A stretch of 64,000 bases of DNA. Origin: Clostridium sp. CAG:245 (GTDB lineage: Bacteria; Bacillota; Clostridia; TANB77; CAG-508). Shown here in pieces: positions 9,872-17,904 of this stretch. The stretch is from NCBI GenBank assembly GCA_000435175.1, contig FR880082.1:49361-113360 (forward strand), given 5' to 3'. The notes beneath the pieces are model-generated. The model had not been told where the DNA came from. It was given only the letters and a program-made list of their open reading frames with translations, and made no database searches. Position numbers and translations under genes: made by a program. Within the stretch, counting starts at the first letter, position 1. Each line of letters starts with the position of its first letter.

Positions 9872-10459
9872 TTAATCTTTGTTCTTTGAAATCCTTGTCT
9901 CTAGCACTTTTTCAAATCTATTACAAAATTCTGATATTATTTTTTCTCTATCAATGTCAATTCCAGTTTCCTTTTTTATTGATGTTGCAATCTGCTTTAT
10001 ATCTTCTGAAAAGTGTATTTTGCAAGTATTTATTCCAATTCCAATAACTAAAAATTTAGTTATTCCATTCTCCACTTTAGATTGTGTTAATATTCCTCCA
10101 ACTTTTTTGTTGTTAAGCATTAGGTCATTTGGACTCTTTATTGTAAGTTTCACTTTATATAAGTCTTCAAATATTTTCTGTATTATTGTAGCCATGTCTA
10201 TTGTTATTCCTTCTAATCTCTCTGGTTTGTCATTTATCTTTACATAGAAAGAAAAGGCAATATTTTCAGTTTCGTCTGTGTGCCATACTCTGCCATGAGT
10301 TCCCTGCCCATTGGTCTGAATGTTACTCATCACAAGCATTCCATCTGCTATCTTATCAGAATCAACAAGTCTCCAAATTTCACTTTGCGTTGAATCTATT
10401 TTCTCATAATACTTAAAATTTTGGCCTAATTTATTAGTTTTCAGATTTATTAATTTCAT
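9872..10459 (-). CDS. birA: Biotin-[acetyl-CoA-carboxylase] ligase, short form
   Basis: A BirA/LplA catalytic domain that activates biotin with ATP and attaches it to AccB. It shows the KIDSTQSE start of the domain, the adenylate loop TNGQGTHGRVW (49-59, the GRGRxGRxW equivalent), and SPNDLMLNNKKVGGIL (109-124). There is no N-terminal helix-turn-helix, so this is a class I ligase without repressor function. At 195 aa it also lacks the small C-terminal SH3-like domain of most BirA proteins. The start overlaps the end of the acyl-CoA synthetase gene by 26 nt with a weak ribosome binding site (AGGCAGG), so the exact start is less sure. Confidence 0.88.
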   Translation of the reverse strand: MKLINLKTNKLGQNFKYYEKIDSTQSEIWRLVDSDKIADGMLVMSNIQTNGQGTHGRVWHTDETENIAFSFYVKINDKPERLEGITIDMATIIQKIFEDLYKVKLTIKSPNDLMLNNKKVGGILTQSKVENGITKFLVIGIGINTCKIHFSEDIKQIATSIKKETGIDIDREKIISEFCNRFEKVLETRISKNKD

Positions 10460-12164
10460 CCAAATTTGCCTGCCTCTTTATCTTATTCGTTGTTGTTTTT
10501 ATTAATGGTTCTTCCGTCAAAATTATACCTCTAATTGCTTTATACTTTGGCATTTGCGTGTTAATTGTCTTTATCTTGCCTGCTAATGTTTTTCGTATTT
10601 CTTCATCAGTAGTTGCTCCATAAACATCTTTTAAAATCTCTCTGTCAAATACTATTTTTACATTTATCTTGATATCATTTTTATCACTACTTTGTTGCTT
10701 TCCAAATATAAAAGATTCTTTTACACCTTCTATCTTGTTTACCAAACATTCCATTTCTTCTGGGAATATATTCTTACCATTTTTTAGTACTATTACGCTC
10801 TTCTTTCTGCCACAGATAAATATGTAGCCTTCGTCATCTATTTTAGCTAAATCTCCGGTATGGAACCAATCTCCCTCAAAGGCCTCCTTAGTAGCTTGTT
10901 CATCATTATAATAGCATAATGCAACATTTGGACCTTTTACCAATAATTCTCCCATTCCATCTTTATCTGTATTTGCAAGTTTAACCTCTACACCTGGAAT
11001 AGCCTTACCGATCGAGCCTGTTTTATATTCTTTATTAGTTCCAACAGCAACTACTGGTGATGTTTCAGTTAGACCATATCCTTGCACAATATTTATTCCA
11101 AGTAACCTATATCTTGCTTCTATTTCTGAATCTAAAGCTGCTGCTCCACTTATAAACAATTTAATGTTTCCGCCTATTAAATTATGAATTTCCTTAAAAG
11201 CCTGTTTTCTTTCTTCCATTGATGAATTTTTATATTCTTCTTCTTTTCTTAATATTTCTTCTAATTTTCCTTGCTTTTCTAAGTTCTTTCTAATCATCAT
11301 AAAAATTCTCTCATAAATTCCTGGGACACAAGCCATAACGGTAACTTTATATTCATTTAAATTTTCTACAACATGCCTTATTCCATCACAAAAAACTGTT
11401 TGAGCACCTTTATAAAGCGAAAATAAAAAACCTACGGTGCACTCAAAAACATGATGAATTGGCAATATTGAAAGTATAGTATCTGTTGAATTTACATCTA
11501 AAACGCTCCCAATTGCCATCAAATTAGAGCTTATATTTTTATGTGATAACGCAACCACCTTTGAATTTGATGTTGTTCCTGAAGTAAATAACATTATACT
11601 CATCTCGTCAGCATTTATCTTTGCATCTATAAACTCTTTGTTACCTTGTTTTACCAGCTCTTTACCTTGTTTTATCAATTCTTGCATTGAATAAATTCCG
11701 TCTGTATTTTCTAAATTATCCATTGATATAAGATGTTTTAATTTATTCTCTGGACTTCTTTTTATTTTTTCTAGTATTTCTTCATATTTACTAGAGTAGA
11801 AAATAGCTTCAATCTCAGAGCGTTCTATCAAATTTTCAAGTTCGTTTTCTGGAAGTGCCTTATCTAATGGTACAACTGTTCCTGTTCCACAAACTACCGA
11901 AAGATACGCAATCTCCCACTCATACCTATTTTCTCCTATTACTGCTATTCTTTTATCTTTAAGCCCTATATCTATTAATGCTGTTCCTAGAGCATCTATC
12001 ATATTTCTAACTTCTTTATGTGTTATAACCTTATAATTTGGTTGTGTATTCTCATCTTTTTGCTTTATTTTATATGCTGGTTTATCTCCATATAATTCTT
12101 TTGTTTTGTTCAGCATATCTTTTAAATCTGTAATTTCTATTGTTTCATATAATTTTTCTGACAT
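10434..12164 (-). CDS. Long-chain acyl-CoA synthetase (AMP-binding, class I adenylate-forming)
   Basis: A 576-aa adenylate-forming enzyme. The phosphate loop LFTSGTTSNSK lies near residue 190, the acyl-AMP motif QGYGLTETSP near 350, and GDLAKIDDEGYIFICGRKK in the hinge region. It is not followed by a carrier domain. The start is fixed at 12164 by GGAGG about 7 nt upstream. An upstream in-frame ATG (12305) falls inside the valS terminator hairpin and cannot be the start. It heads the FASII operon, so it may activate exogenous fatty acids or recycle free ones; the substrate is inferred from the family and context. Confidence 0.88.
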   Translation of the reverse strand: MSEKLYETIEITDLKDMLNKTKELYGDKPAYKIKQKDENTQPNYKVITHKEVRNMIDALGTALIDIGLKDKRIAVIGENRYEWEIAYLSVVCGTGTVVPLDKALPENELENLIERSEIEAIFYSSKYEEILEKIKRSPENKLKHLISMDNLENTDGIYSMQELIKQGKELVKQGNKEFIDAKINADEMSIMLFTSGTTSNSKVVALSHKNISSNLMAIGSVLDVNSTDTILSILPIHHVFECTVGFLFSLYKGAQTVFCDGIRHVVENLNEYKVTVMACVPGIYERIFMMIRKNLEKQGKLEEILRKEEEYKNSSMEERKQAFKEIHNLIGGNIKLFISGAAALDSEIEARYRLLGINIVQGYGLTETSPVVAVGTNKEYKTGSIGKAIPGVEVKLANTDKDGMGELLVKGPNVALCYYNDEQATKEAFEGDWFHTGDLAKIDDEGYIFICGRKKSVIVLKNGKNIFPEEMECLVNKIEGVKESFIFGKQQSSDKNDIKINVKIVFDREILKDVYGATTDEEIRKTLAGKIKTINTQMPKYKAIRGIILTEEPLIKTTTNKIKRQANLDEINKSEN

Positions 12165-12191
12165 ATATTCCTCCTTTGAATTTGCAATATT

Positions 12192-12237
12192 TTTATACCA
12201 CAAATTGTAGGAAATGTCCTTAGACTGAAAGGTCAGT
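12192..12237 (-). promoter_or_regulatory. Candidate promoter and palindromic operator of the fatty-acid operon
   Basis: An extended -10 TGGTATAAA (hexamer at 12192-12197) lies 17 nt from AGGACA (12215-12220). Immediately upstream is the palindrome ACTGA-AAGG-TCAGT (12224-12237), placed where a regulator could act on the operon. The -35 is a weak match and the operator is an inference; I do not recognise it as a FapR or FabT site. Confidence 0.4.
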
Positions 12238-12270
12238 TCAAATTTATTATTTGGACAATTTTTGCATAAA

Positions 12271-12333
12271 AAAAGAGATTCTGAATATAAAATTTCACTT
12301 TTCATAAAAATTTTTTTCAGAAATCTCTTTTTA
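12271..12333 (-). terminator. valS terminator
   Basis: On the - strand, AAAAGAGATTTCTGA pairs with TCAGAATCTCTTTT (one bulge), followed by an unbroken run of T. It lies about 85 nt past the valS stop and before the acyl-CoA synthetase promoter region. The AT-rich palindrome at 12383-12406 between it and valS lacks any G:C content and is unlikely to terminate. Confidence 0.8.
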
Positions 12334-12418
12334 TTTTCTAGAATTGTTTTTGTAGACTATCTATTTTTTTATACAATTATTTAATTAAATTTTTAAAAAT
12401 TTAATTGATAATATATTG

Positions 12419-15112
12419 TTATATTTGCTCTAATCTCTTTATTGTGTCTTCTAGCATTTCTTTGTATTTTTGCATTTTTTCTTTTTCTTCTTGAACCTTA
12501 GCCTCTGGAGCCTTGTTTATAAATCCAGGATTTGAAAGCATTTTTGTACTTCTTGCAACCTCTGCTTCAAGTCTTGTTTTTTCAGCCTCTAGCTTTGCCT
12601 TTTCCTCAGCTAAATCAACTAATTCTTCTGACGGAATGAATGCTTTTATTCCGTCTGCAAGCAATGTTACAACATGTTTTGGTATGTTTGTTTCATCTTT
12701 TTCTATCTCAATCTTAGAAGCAAATCCAAGTTTTTCAATCCATGATTTAGAATTTTCTATTAATGTCTTGTATTCATCATCATCTATTACAAAAATTAAT
12801 TCAGATTTCTTAGATGGATGAACATTCATGTTTGTTCTTGTATTTCTAATTTGAATTATTATTTTTTTGATTTCTTCTAGATGATATTCTTCTTTCTCAA
12901 ACTCATATTCTTCGCAATATGTTGGCCAAGCAGAAATCATTATGCTTTCATCGTTTGTATATAGCTCATCATATATTTTTTCTGTTATGAATGGCATGAT
13001 TGGGTGTAATAATTTTAATATATCTCCCAATACCTTGTTTAGAACTTTTTGAGCTGTTATTCTTGATTCTACTGCTTTTTCGTCTGTATTTTCTTGGTTG
13101 TATAGACGAGATTTTACGATTTCAATATACCAATCGCAGAATTCATTCCATGTGAAATCATATATTTTCTGAGCATATACTCCCATGTCGAAATTATCTA
13201 GATTTGCTGTAGCTTCTTTTATTAAAGTATTTAATTTAGATAAAATCCACTTATCTTCATATTCAAGTTTTGAAACATCTATGCTCATTATTGATGATGA
13301 TACATTTTTTCCTCCGTCCCCAGATTGTATTCCATTTATATTCATTAGAACGAATTTTGATGCGTTCCATAGTTTGTTTGCAAAGTTTGAAGCTGATTCT
13401 AGTTTTTCTGGCATGTATCTTATGTCATTTCCTGGTGTTATTCCCATTATTAATGATAGACGTAAGGCGTCTGTTCCATATTTGTCTATTATTTCTAATG
13501 GATCTATTCCGTTTCCAAGACTCTTAGACATTTTTCTGCCTTGAGCATCTCTTACAATTCCATGTATTAATACGTCTTTAAATGGAACTTCTCCTGTGTG
13601 TTCTATTCCTGAGAACATCATTCTTATTACCCAGAATAATATTATGTCATATCCTGTTACTAGTGTTGAAGTTGGATAGAAGTATTTGAAGTCTTCTGTT
13701 TGTTCTGGCCAGCCAAGTGTTGAGAATGGCCATAATGCAGAGCTGAACCAAGTATCTAATGTATCTTCATCCTGATGTAGATGTGTGCTTCCACATTTAT
13801 CGCATTTTGCTGGCATTTCTTTTCCAACCATTATTTCACCACAGTCATCACAGTAATATGCAGGTATTCTATGTCCCCACCATAATTGTCTTGATATGCA
13901 CCAATCTTTGATGTTTTCTAGCCAGTTGAAATATGTTTTTTCAAATCTTTCTGGTATGAATCTTGTTTTTCCTGTTTTTACGGCTTCAATTGCTGGTTTT
14001 GCAAGTGGCTCCATTTTTACAAACCATTGTTTTGAAATCATTGGCTCTATTGTTTGATGGCATCTATAGCATTTTCCTACATCATGTGTGTAGTCTTCTA
14101 TTTTTATTAATGCACCAATTTCTTTCAATTTTTCTACAATACGTTTTCTTGCTTCATATATATCTAATCCTGCAAATTCAGGAACTATATCATTCATTAT
14201 TCCATTTTCATCAAATACTTTTATCATTTCTAGATTATTATCTAGTCCTGCTTGATAATCGTTTACGTCATGTGCAGGAGTAAGCTTTACTGCACCTGTT
14301 CCGAACTCTGTCTCAACGAAATCTGCTGCAATTATTGGAATTTCTCTTCCTACTATTGGAAGCATAACTGTCTTTCCAATGTAAGCCTTATATCTTTCAT
14401 CATTTGGATTTACTGCAACACCAGTGTCTCCAAGCATTGTTTCTGGTCTTGTTGTGGCAACTATTAAATATTTTCCTTCTTCTCCTTTTATTGGATATTT
14501 AATATGCCACAAATGAGTTGGTTCTTGCTCGTATTCAACTTCTGAATCTGAAATTGATGTATGACAAGTTGGGCACCAATTTATCATTCTTTCGCCTCTG
14601 TATATTAAACCTTTATTATATAAATTGATAAATACAGTTTGAACAGCGTTAGAAAGTCCTTCGTCTAGAGTAAATCTTTCTCTTGACCAGTCGCAAGAAC
14701 TTCCAAGCTTTCTGATTTGCTTTGTAATTATTCCTCCGTACTCCTTTTTCCAATCCCAAGCTCTTTTTAAGAATTCTTCTCTACCTAAGTCTTCCTTAGT
14801 AATTCCTTCTTCTTTTAATTTAGCAACAATCTTAGCCTCTGTTGCAATAGAAGCATGGTCTGTTCCTGGAACCCAAAGAGCATTATATCCAGCCATTCTC
14901 TTATATCTAATTAATATATCTTGCAAAGTCTCATCTAAAGCATGTCCCATGTGTAATCTACCAGTAATGTTTGGTGGTGGAATTACTATTGTATATGGCT
15001 TTTTAGACTTATCATTGCTAGGTTTAAAATAGCCTTTCTTCTCCCAATTTTCATAAATTTCATCTTCAAAATCTTTTGGATTAAATTTTCCTTCCAATTC
15101 GTGTTTACTCAT
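12419..15112 (-). CDS. valS: Valyl-tRNA synthetase
   Basis: A class I synthetase of 897 aa charging tRNA-Val. The HIGH signature is HMGH (54-57, in ITGRLHMGHA) and the KMSKS loop is GRKMSKSLGNGID near residue 530. The long CP1 editing domain lies between them. Cysteine pairs (CPTC, CYRC, CDDC/CDKC) suggest zinc ribbons. The C-terminus is the Lys/Glu-rich coiled-coil arm typical of ValRS. Transcription is controlled by the T-box leader at 15182-15448. Confidence 0.97.
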   Translation of the reverse strand: MSKHELEGKFNPKDFEDEIYENWEKKGYFKPSNDKSKKPYTIVIPPPNITGRLHMGHALDETLQDILIRYKRMAGYNALWVPGTDHASIATEAKIVAKLKEEGITKEDLGREEFLKRAWDWKKEYGGIITKQIRKLGSSCDWSRERFTLDEGLSNAVQTVFINLYNKGLIYRGERMINWCPTCHTSISDSEVEYEQEPTHLWHIKYPIKGEEGKYLIVATTRPETMLGDTGVAVNPNDERYKAYIGKTVMLPIVGREIPIIAADFVETEFGTGAVKLTPAHDVNDYQAGLDNNLEMIKVFDENGIMNDIVPEFAGLDIYEARKRIVEKLKEIGALIKIEDYTHDVGKCYRCHQTIEPMISKQWFVKMEPLAKPAIEAVKTGKTRFIPERFEKTYFNWLENIKDWCISRQLWWGHRIPAYYCDDCGEIMVGKEMPAKCDKCGSTHLHQDEDTLDTWFSSALWPFSTLGWPEQTEDFKYFYPTSTLVTGYDIILFWVIRMMFSGIEHTGEVPFKDVLIHGIVRDAQGRKMSKSLGNGIDPLEIIDKYGTDALRLSLIMGITPGNDIRYMPEKLESASNFANKLWNASKFVLMNINGIQSGDGGKNVSSSIMSIDVSKLEYEDKWILSKLNTLIKEATANLDNFDMGVYAQKIYDFTWNEFCDWYIEIVKSRLYNQENTDEKAVESRITAQKVLNKVLGDILKLLHPIMPFITEKIYDELYTNDESIMISAWPTYCEEYEFEKEEYHLEEIKKIIIQIRNTRTNMNVHPSKKSELIFVIDDDEYKTLIENSKSWIEKLGFASKIEIEKDETNIPKHVVTLLADGIKAFIPSEELVDLAEEKAKLEAEKTRLEAEVARSTKMLSNPGFINKAPEAKVQEEKEKMQKYKEMLEDTIKRLEQI

Positions 15113-15181
15113 AAAACATCATCCCTTCTTTAAATATTTCGTTTTTTAGTTACAGTAGCATTTTTCATATAAAACAAAAAA

Positions 15182-15448
15182 TTGCCACTTAACCTAAATT
15201 TAGTTAAGGGCAAGAATATTTCTCGCGGTACCACCTTATTTGTATACTTTCTATAAAATATACATCTCATTTGTTTTGTAACGTAAACTACACGGATATA
15301 TTTACTATTATTTCTATATATCAGCTCCCAAGCTACATTCAGTTTAACTTTCTATAAGAAGATCTCAGCATTTTTCTTCTTTTCTCTGGATAGATGTTCC
15401 AAACTTACTCCTCTTGTTCTTTGCTTTTAATTATTATGTTACTATAAT
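15182..15448 (-). promoter_or_regulatory. T-box riboswitch leader of valS (Val, GUA specifier)
   Basis: The conserved T-box AAGGTGGTACCGCG reads on the - strand at about 15224-15238, followed by the antiterminator/terminator. The terminator stem runs from TTGCCCTTAAC to GTTAAGTGGCAA (about 15182-15213), then a T-run. Upstream, the Stem I specifier region reads GAATGTAGCTTGGGAG; the valine codon GTA (15336-15334) is in the expected place before a purine, matching the gene. Uncharged tRNA-Val should stabilise the antiterminator and switch valS on. Stem I pairing was judged by motif order, not folded. Confidence 0.93.
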
Positions 15449-15473
15449 AACATATTTTATACAGAAAAATCAA
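15444..15473 (-). promoter_or_regulatory. Promoter of the valS leader
   Basis: TTGATT (-35, 15468-15473), an 18-nt spacer and TATTAT (-10, 15444-15449) lie just upstream of the T-box Stem I. The -35 overlaps the arm of the terminator-like inverted repeat at 15466-15501. Confidence 0.55.
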
Positions 15474-15501
15474 TAGAATTAAATAAATTCCATTGATTTT
15501 A
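15466..15501 (-). terminator. Terminator-like inverted repeat upstream of valS promoter
   Basis: AAAATCAATGGAATT pairs with AATTCTATTGATTTT (one mismatch, short loop) on the - strand, followed by TTTTT. It would end transcription from the small-protein region (15538-15852) just before the valS promoter. Confidence 0.6.
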
Positions 15502-15537
15502 TTAGTTTCCTTATATATTATTCCTTTATAAATTTTT

Positions 15538-15585
15538 TTATTTTCTTTTCATCTTTTCCTTCGTAATTTCGATTTTTTCTTCCAT
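15538..15585 (-). CDS. Candidate 15-codon ORF with strong ribosome binding site
   Basis: ATG at 15585 is preceded by AAGGAGGAATATC, the best ribosome binding site in this stretch, and the frame encodes a charged peptide (MEEKIEITKEKMKRK) ending in TAA. It lies between a hairpin (15599-15648) and a terminator-like repeat (15466-15501). It may be a real micro-protein, a leader peptide or the stub of a decayed gene. Only the ribosome binding site and a complete frame support it. Confidence 0.35.
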   Translation of the reverse strand: MEEKIEITKEKMKRK

Positions 15586-15598
15586 GATATTCCTCCTT

Positions 15599-15648
15599 AA
15601 AAATGTGAAACATTTCTAGCTTTTTTTGCTAATTTTGTTTCACATTTT
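15599..15648 (-). terminator. Hairpin directly after the small membrane protein gene
   Basis: AAAATGTGAAACA (15599-15611) pairs with TGTTTCACATTTT (15636-15648), with a partly paired interior (CTAGC/GCTAA) and a T-rich loop. It starts 3 nt past the stop of the 66-aa gene. As a terminator it would isolate the 15-codon ORF downstream; as a processing hairpin it would not. Confidence 0.55.
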
Positions 15649-15651
15649 ATT

Positions 15652-15852
15652 TTACATTTTTATTTTCGTAATATATATCATTAGTAAGCTTATTATTAGA
15701 GCAATAAAACCAACTATTTTCAATACTTTCGTTGTTTCGTTTGTCTCATTTGAGCTAAATGTTTTTGTTGCTATCTTTCTAGCATCATATATCATTATTA
15801 CAGAAATTCCAAGAACAATTAATTCAATAATTATAAATATAATTTTGGCCAT
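15652..15852 (-). CDS. Small two-TM membrane protein
   Basis: A 66-aa protein with two predicted membrane helices (about 4-22 and 46-62), separated by a hydrophilic turn containing YDARKIATKTFSSNETNETT. An AAGGGATT-type ribosome binding site precedes the ATG at a long spacing. I recognise no family function. It follows the aldose-epimerase-like gene by 48 nt on the same strand and is probably the last or next-to-last gene of the polA/galE transcription unit. Confidence 0.6.
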   Translation of the reverse strand: MAKIIFIIIELIVLGISVIMIYDARKIATKTFSSNETNETTKVLKIVGFIALIISLLMIYITKIKM

Positions 15853-15900
15853 TTTGATAAAATCCCTTTCTTATAGTTCTTCTCAGCTATTTTTCAACTA

Positions 15901-16773
15901 CTAGTTAAAGAATTCAACAGTATATTTACATTCAAACTCTTTTCTTGGTGCTAATGTTAACATGTCTGTCTTTTGCGTAAATACACCAGTCGATTTTATT
16001 GCATCTGCTGTTGTATACCATGGTTCTAAGCAGATAAATGGTGCTCCTGGTTTTGACCATACAGCTAAATATGGAAATCCTTCAAAGTCCATTGTTAACA
16101 AAGTCTTGTTTCCAGTCTTCTTTTTTAGACTAACTCTATGAGAAGTCAAACCTTTCATTATTATAGCATCATTCTTGAAAGAATCTTGATTTATTGGTAT
16201 TCTTCTTAAATCTTGCATTATATTTCTGGCATATTCTGTTCCAATCAAACCATCAACAAGATATAAGAAATGTATTTTATTCTCATCTTCTTCGAATTCC
16301 AAATAGTATTCATCACTGTATAAATCTCGTTGATCTATTTTGAAAGCCGGATGTCCGCCTATTCCAAATGTCATATTGTTATCGCCTTCATTTACAACTT
16401 TATACATTGTTGTAAGTTTGTTTTCATCGGTTCTATATGTTACATATAAAGAAAAATCGAATGGATATTTTACAAAAGTGCTGGGATTACTTTTTAAAAC
16501 ATATGAGTGAAAATTATCCAATTTTGTAACAGGTTCAAACTCCATGTCTCTAGCAAATCCATGTTGTCCCATTTCATATGTCCTGCCATTTATAATTGTC
16601 TTGTTTTGTTTTAACTTTCCCACAATTGGAAATAGTACTGGAAAATGACGTTTCCAGTAGACTCTCCCATTCTCATCTATGCAATCTTGTCCTTGGTGTA
16701 TTTTTTCTATGCCATCTAGCTTGTAACTTATTAATTCTGCTCCAAGCCTAGATGTAAGCATTTGACTATGCAT
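15901..16773 (-). CDS. Aldose 1-epimerase family protein (GalM/LacX-like)
   Basis: A beta-sandwich hexose mutarotase-like protein of about 290 aa. It has the LacX-like N-terminus (GAELISYKLDGIE), a GQHGFARDMEF block holding a conserved His, the FGIGGHPAF motif with the second His, and a C-terminal ICLEPWYTTAD segment that includes the usual catalytic Glu. It would interconvert alpha and beta anomers of a sugar. It lies just after galE, consistent with galactose metabolism or UDP-sugar supply for the glycan locus. The start at 16773 gives 8-nt spacing to AAAGGAG; the ATG at 16779 would be only 2 nt away. Confidence 0.85.
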   Translation of the reverse strand: MHSQMLTSRLGAELISYKLDGIEKIHQGQDCIDENGRVYWKRHFPVLFPIVGKLKQNKTIINGRTYEMGQHGFARDMEFEPVTKLDNFHSYVLKSNPSTFVKYPFDFSLYVTYRTDENKLTTMYKVVNEGDNNMTFGIGGHPAFKIDQRDLYSDEYYLEFEEDENKIHFLYLVDGLIGTEYARNIMQDLRRIPINQDSFKNDAIIMKGLTSHRVSLKKKTGNKTLLTMDFEGFPYLAVWSKPGAPFICLEPWYTTADAIKSTGVFTQKTDMLTLAPRKEFECKYTVEFFN

Positions 16774-16872
16774 ATACATTACTCCTTTAATACTTGATTT
16801 ATTTGTGCGTTTTAGAACCCGTACTTTTTTCTTAAGTAGATTATTACCTCTTTAATATATTTTTCTTACATA

Positions 16873-17886
16873 TTACTTATTCTTCTGTATGAAGTTCCAA
16901 GAATCTTCACACATTTCTTTTATTCCTTTTTTTGCTTCCCAACCAAGTTCTTCTTTTGCCTTTTTAGTGTCTGAATAACATGTTGCAATATCCCCTGGTC
17001 TTCTTTGTGTTATTTTATATGGAACTTTATTTCCAGTAATTTCTTCGAAAGATTTCACCATATCTAAAACACTGTATCCAGTTCCTGTTCCAAGATTATA
17101 AATATATAAGCCTTTTCCTTCTTTATCTAGTTTATTTAGTGCTGCTAAATGTCCTTTTGCTAAATCTACAACATGAATATAGTCTCTAACACCTGTTCCA
17201 TCTGGAGTATCGTAATCATTTCCAAATATAGATAATTCTTTTAATTCTCCTGATGCAACTCTTACAACATATGGCATTAAATTGTTTGGTATTCCCTGTG
17301 GTTCTTCTCCAATTAATCCGCTTTCATGAGCTCCTACTGGATTGAAATATCTTAATATACAAATATCCCATGAATTATCAGATGCATATAAATCTTTAAG
17401 TATTTGCTCTATGAATAATTTTGATGTTCCATATGGATTTGTTGTTCCACCAGTTTTACAATCTTCTGTTAGCGGAATTCTTTCTGGCTCTCCATATACT
17501 GTTGCAGATGAGCTGAATACGAATTTCTTTACTCCATATTTTTGCATTGTTTCTAATAATACAAGACATCCAGAAATATTGTTATCATAATATTCTAATG
17601 GCTTTCTAACAGACTCTCCAACAGATTTATAACCTGCAAAGTTTAGAACTGCCTCAATATCATTTTCTTCGAATACCTTTTTTAACTTTTCTCTATCCAA
17701 ATAATTTATTTCATAAAATTTAAAATCTTTTCCAGTAATTTTCTTAATAGCTTCTAAAGCCTTTGGCTTACTGTTAGAAAAATTATCTACTATAACAATA
17801 TCCTTTCCTGAATTTAATAACTCAACTGCTGTGTGGCTTCCAATAAAGCCAGCACCTCCTGTAACTAATATAGCCATAAATATCAT
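16873..17886 (-). CDS. galE: UDP-glucose 4-epimerase
   Basis: An extended SDR of 337 aa interconverting UDP-glucose and UDP-galactose. NAD binding is by VTGGAGFIGSH at the N-terminus; catalysis by Ser in FSSSATVYG and the YxxxK pair in NPYGTSKLF; RYFNPVGAHESG and RRPGDIATCY are also GalE-typical. Start choice is ambiguous between 17886 and 17877: the AAGGGAAG signal is slightly close to the first and far from the second. It probably feeds UDP-Gal to the surface glycan genes. Confidence 0.95.
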   Translation of the reverse strand: MIFMAILVTGGAGFIGSHTAVELLNSGKDIVIVDNFSNSKPKALEAIKKITGKDFKFYEINYLDREKLKKVFEENDIEAVLNFAGYKSVGESVRKPLEYYDNNISGCLVLLETMQKYGVKKFVFSSSATVYGEPERIPLTEDCKTGGTTNPYGTSKLFIEQILKDLYASDNSWDICILRYFNPVGAHESGLIGEEPQGIPNNLMPYVVRVASGELKELSIFGNDYDTPDGTGVRDYIHVVDLAKGHLAALNKLDKEGKGLYIYNLGTGTGYSVLDMVKSFEEITGNKVPYKITQRRPGDIATCYSDTKKAKEELGWEAKKGIKEMCEDSWNFIQKNK

Positions 17887-17904
17887 CTTCCCTTCTTTAA
17901 TAAT

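Noticed and set aside
9780..9880. A short frame past birA that might have been a lost BirA C-terminal domain
   Set aside because: Its text (RTSTYAVLVDE) does not resemble the SH3-like BirA domain and a stop codon isolates it from birA.
12165..12305. Longer N-terminus for the acyl-CoA synthetase
   Set aside because: The extra frame runs through the valS terminator and the operon promoter; the ATG at 12164 has a proper ribosome binding site.
12383..12406. Perfect AT-only palindrome near the valS stop
   Set aside because: It contains no G:C pairs, so it is unlikely to act as a terminator; the better hairpin is at 12271-12333.
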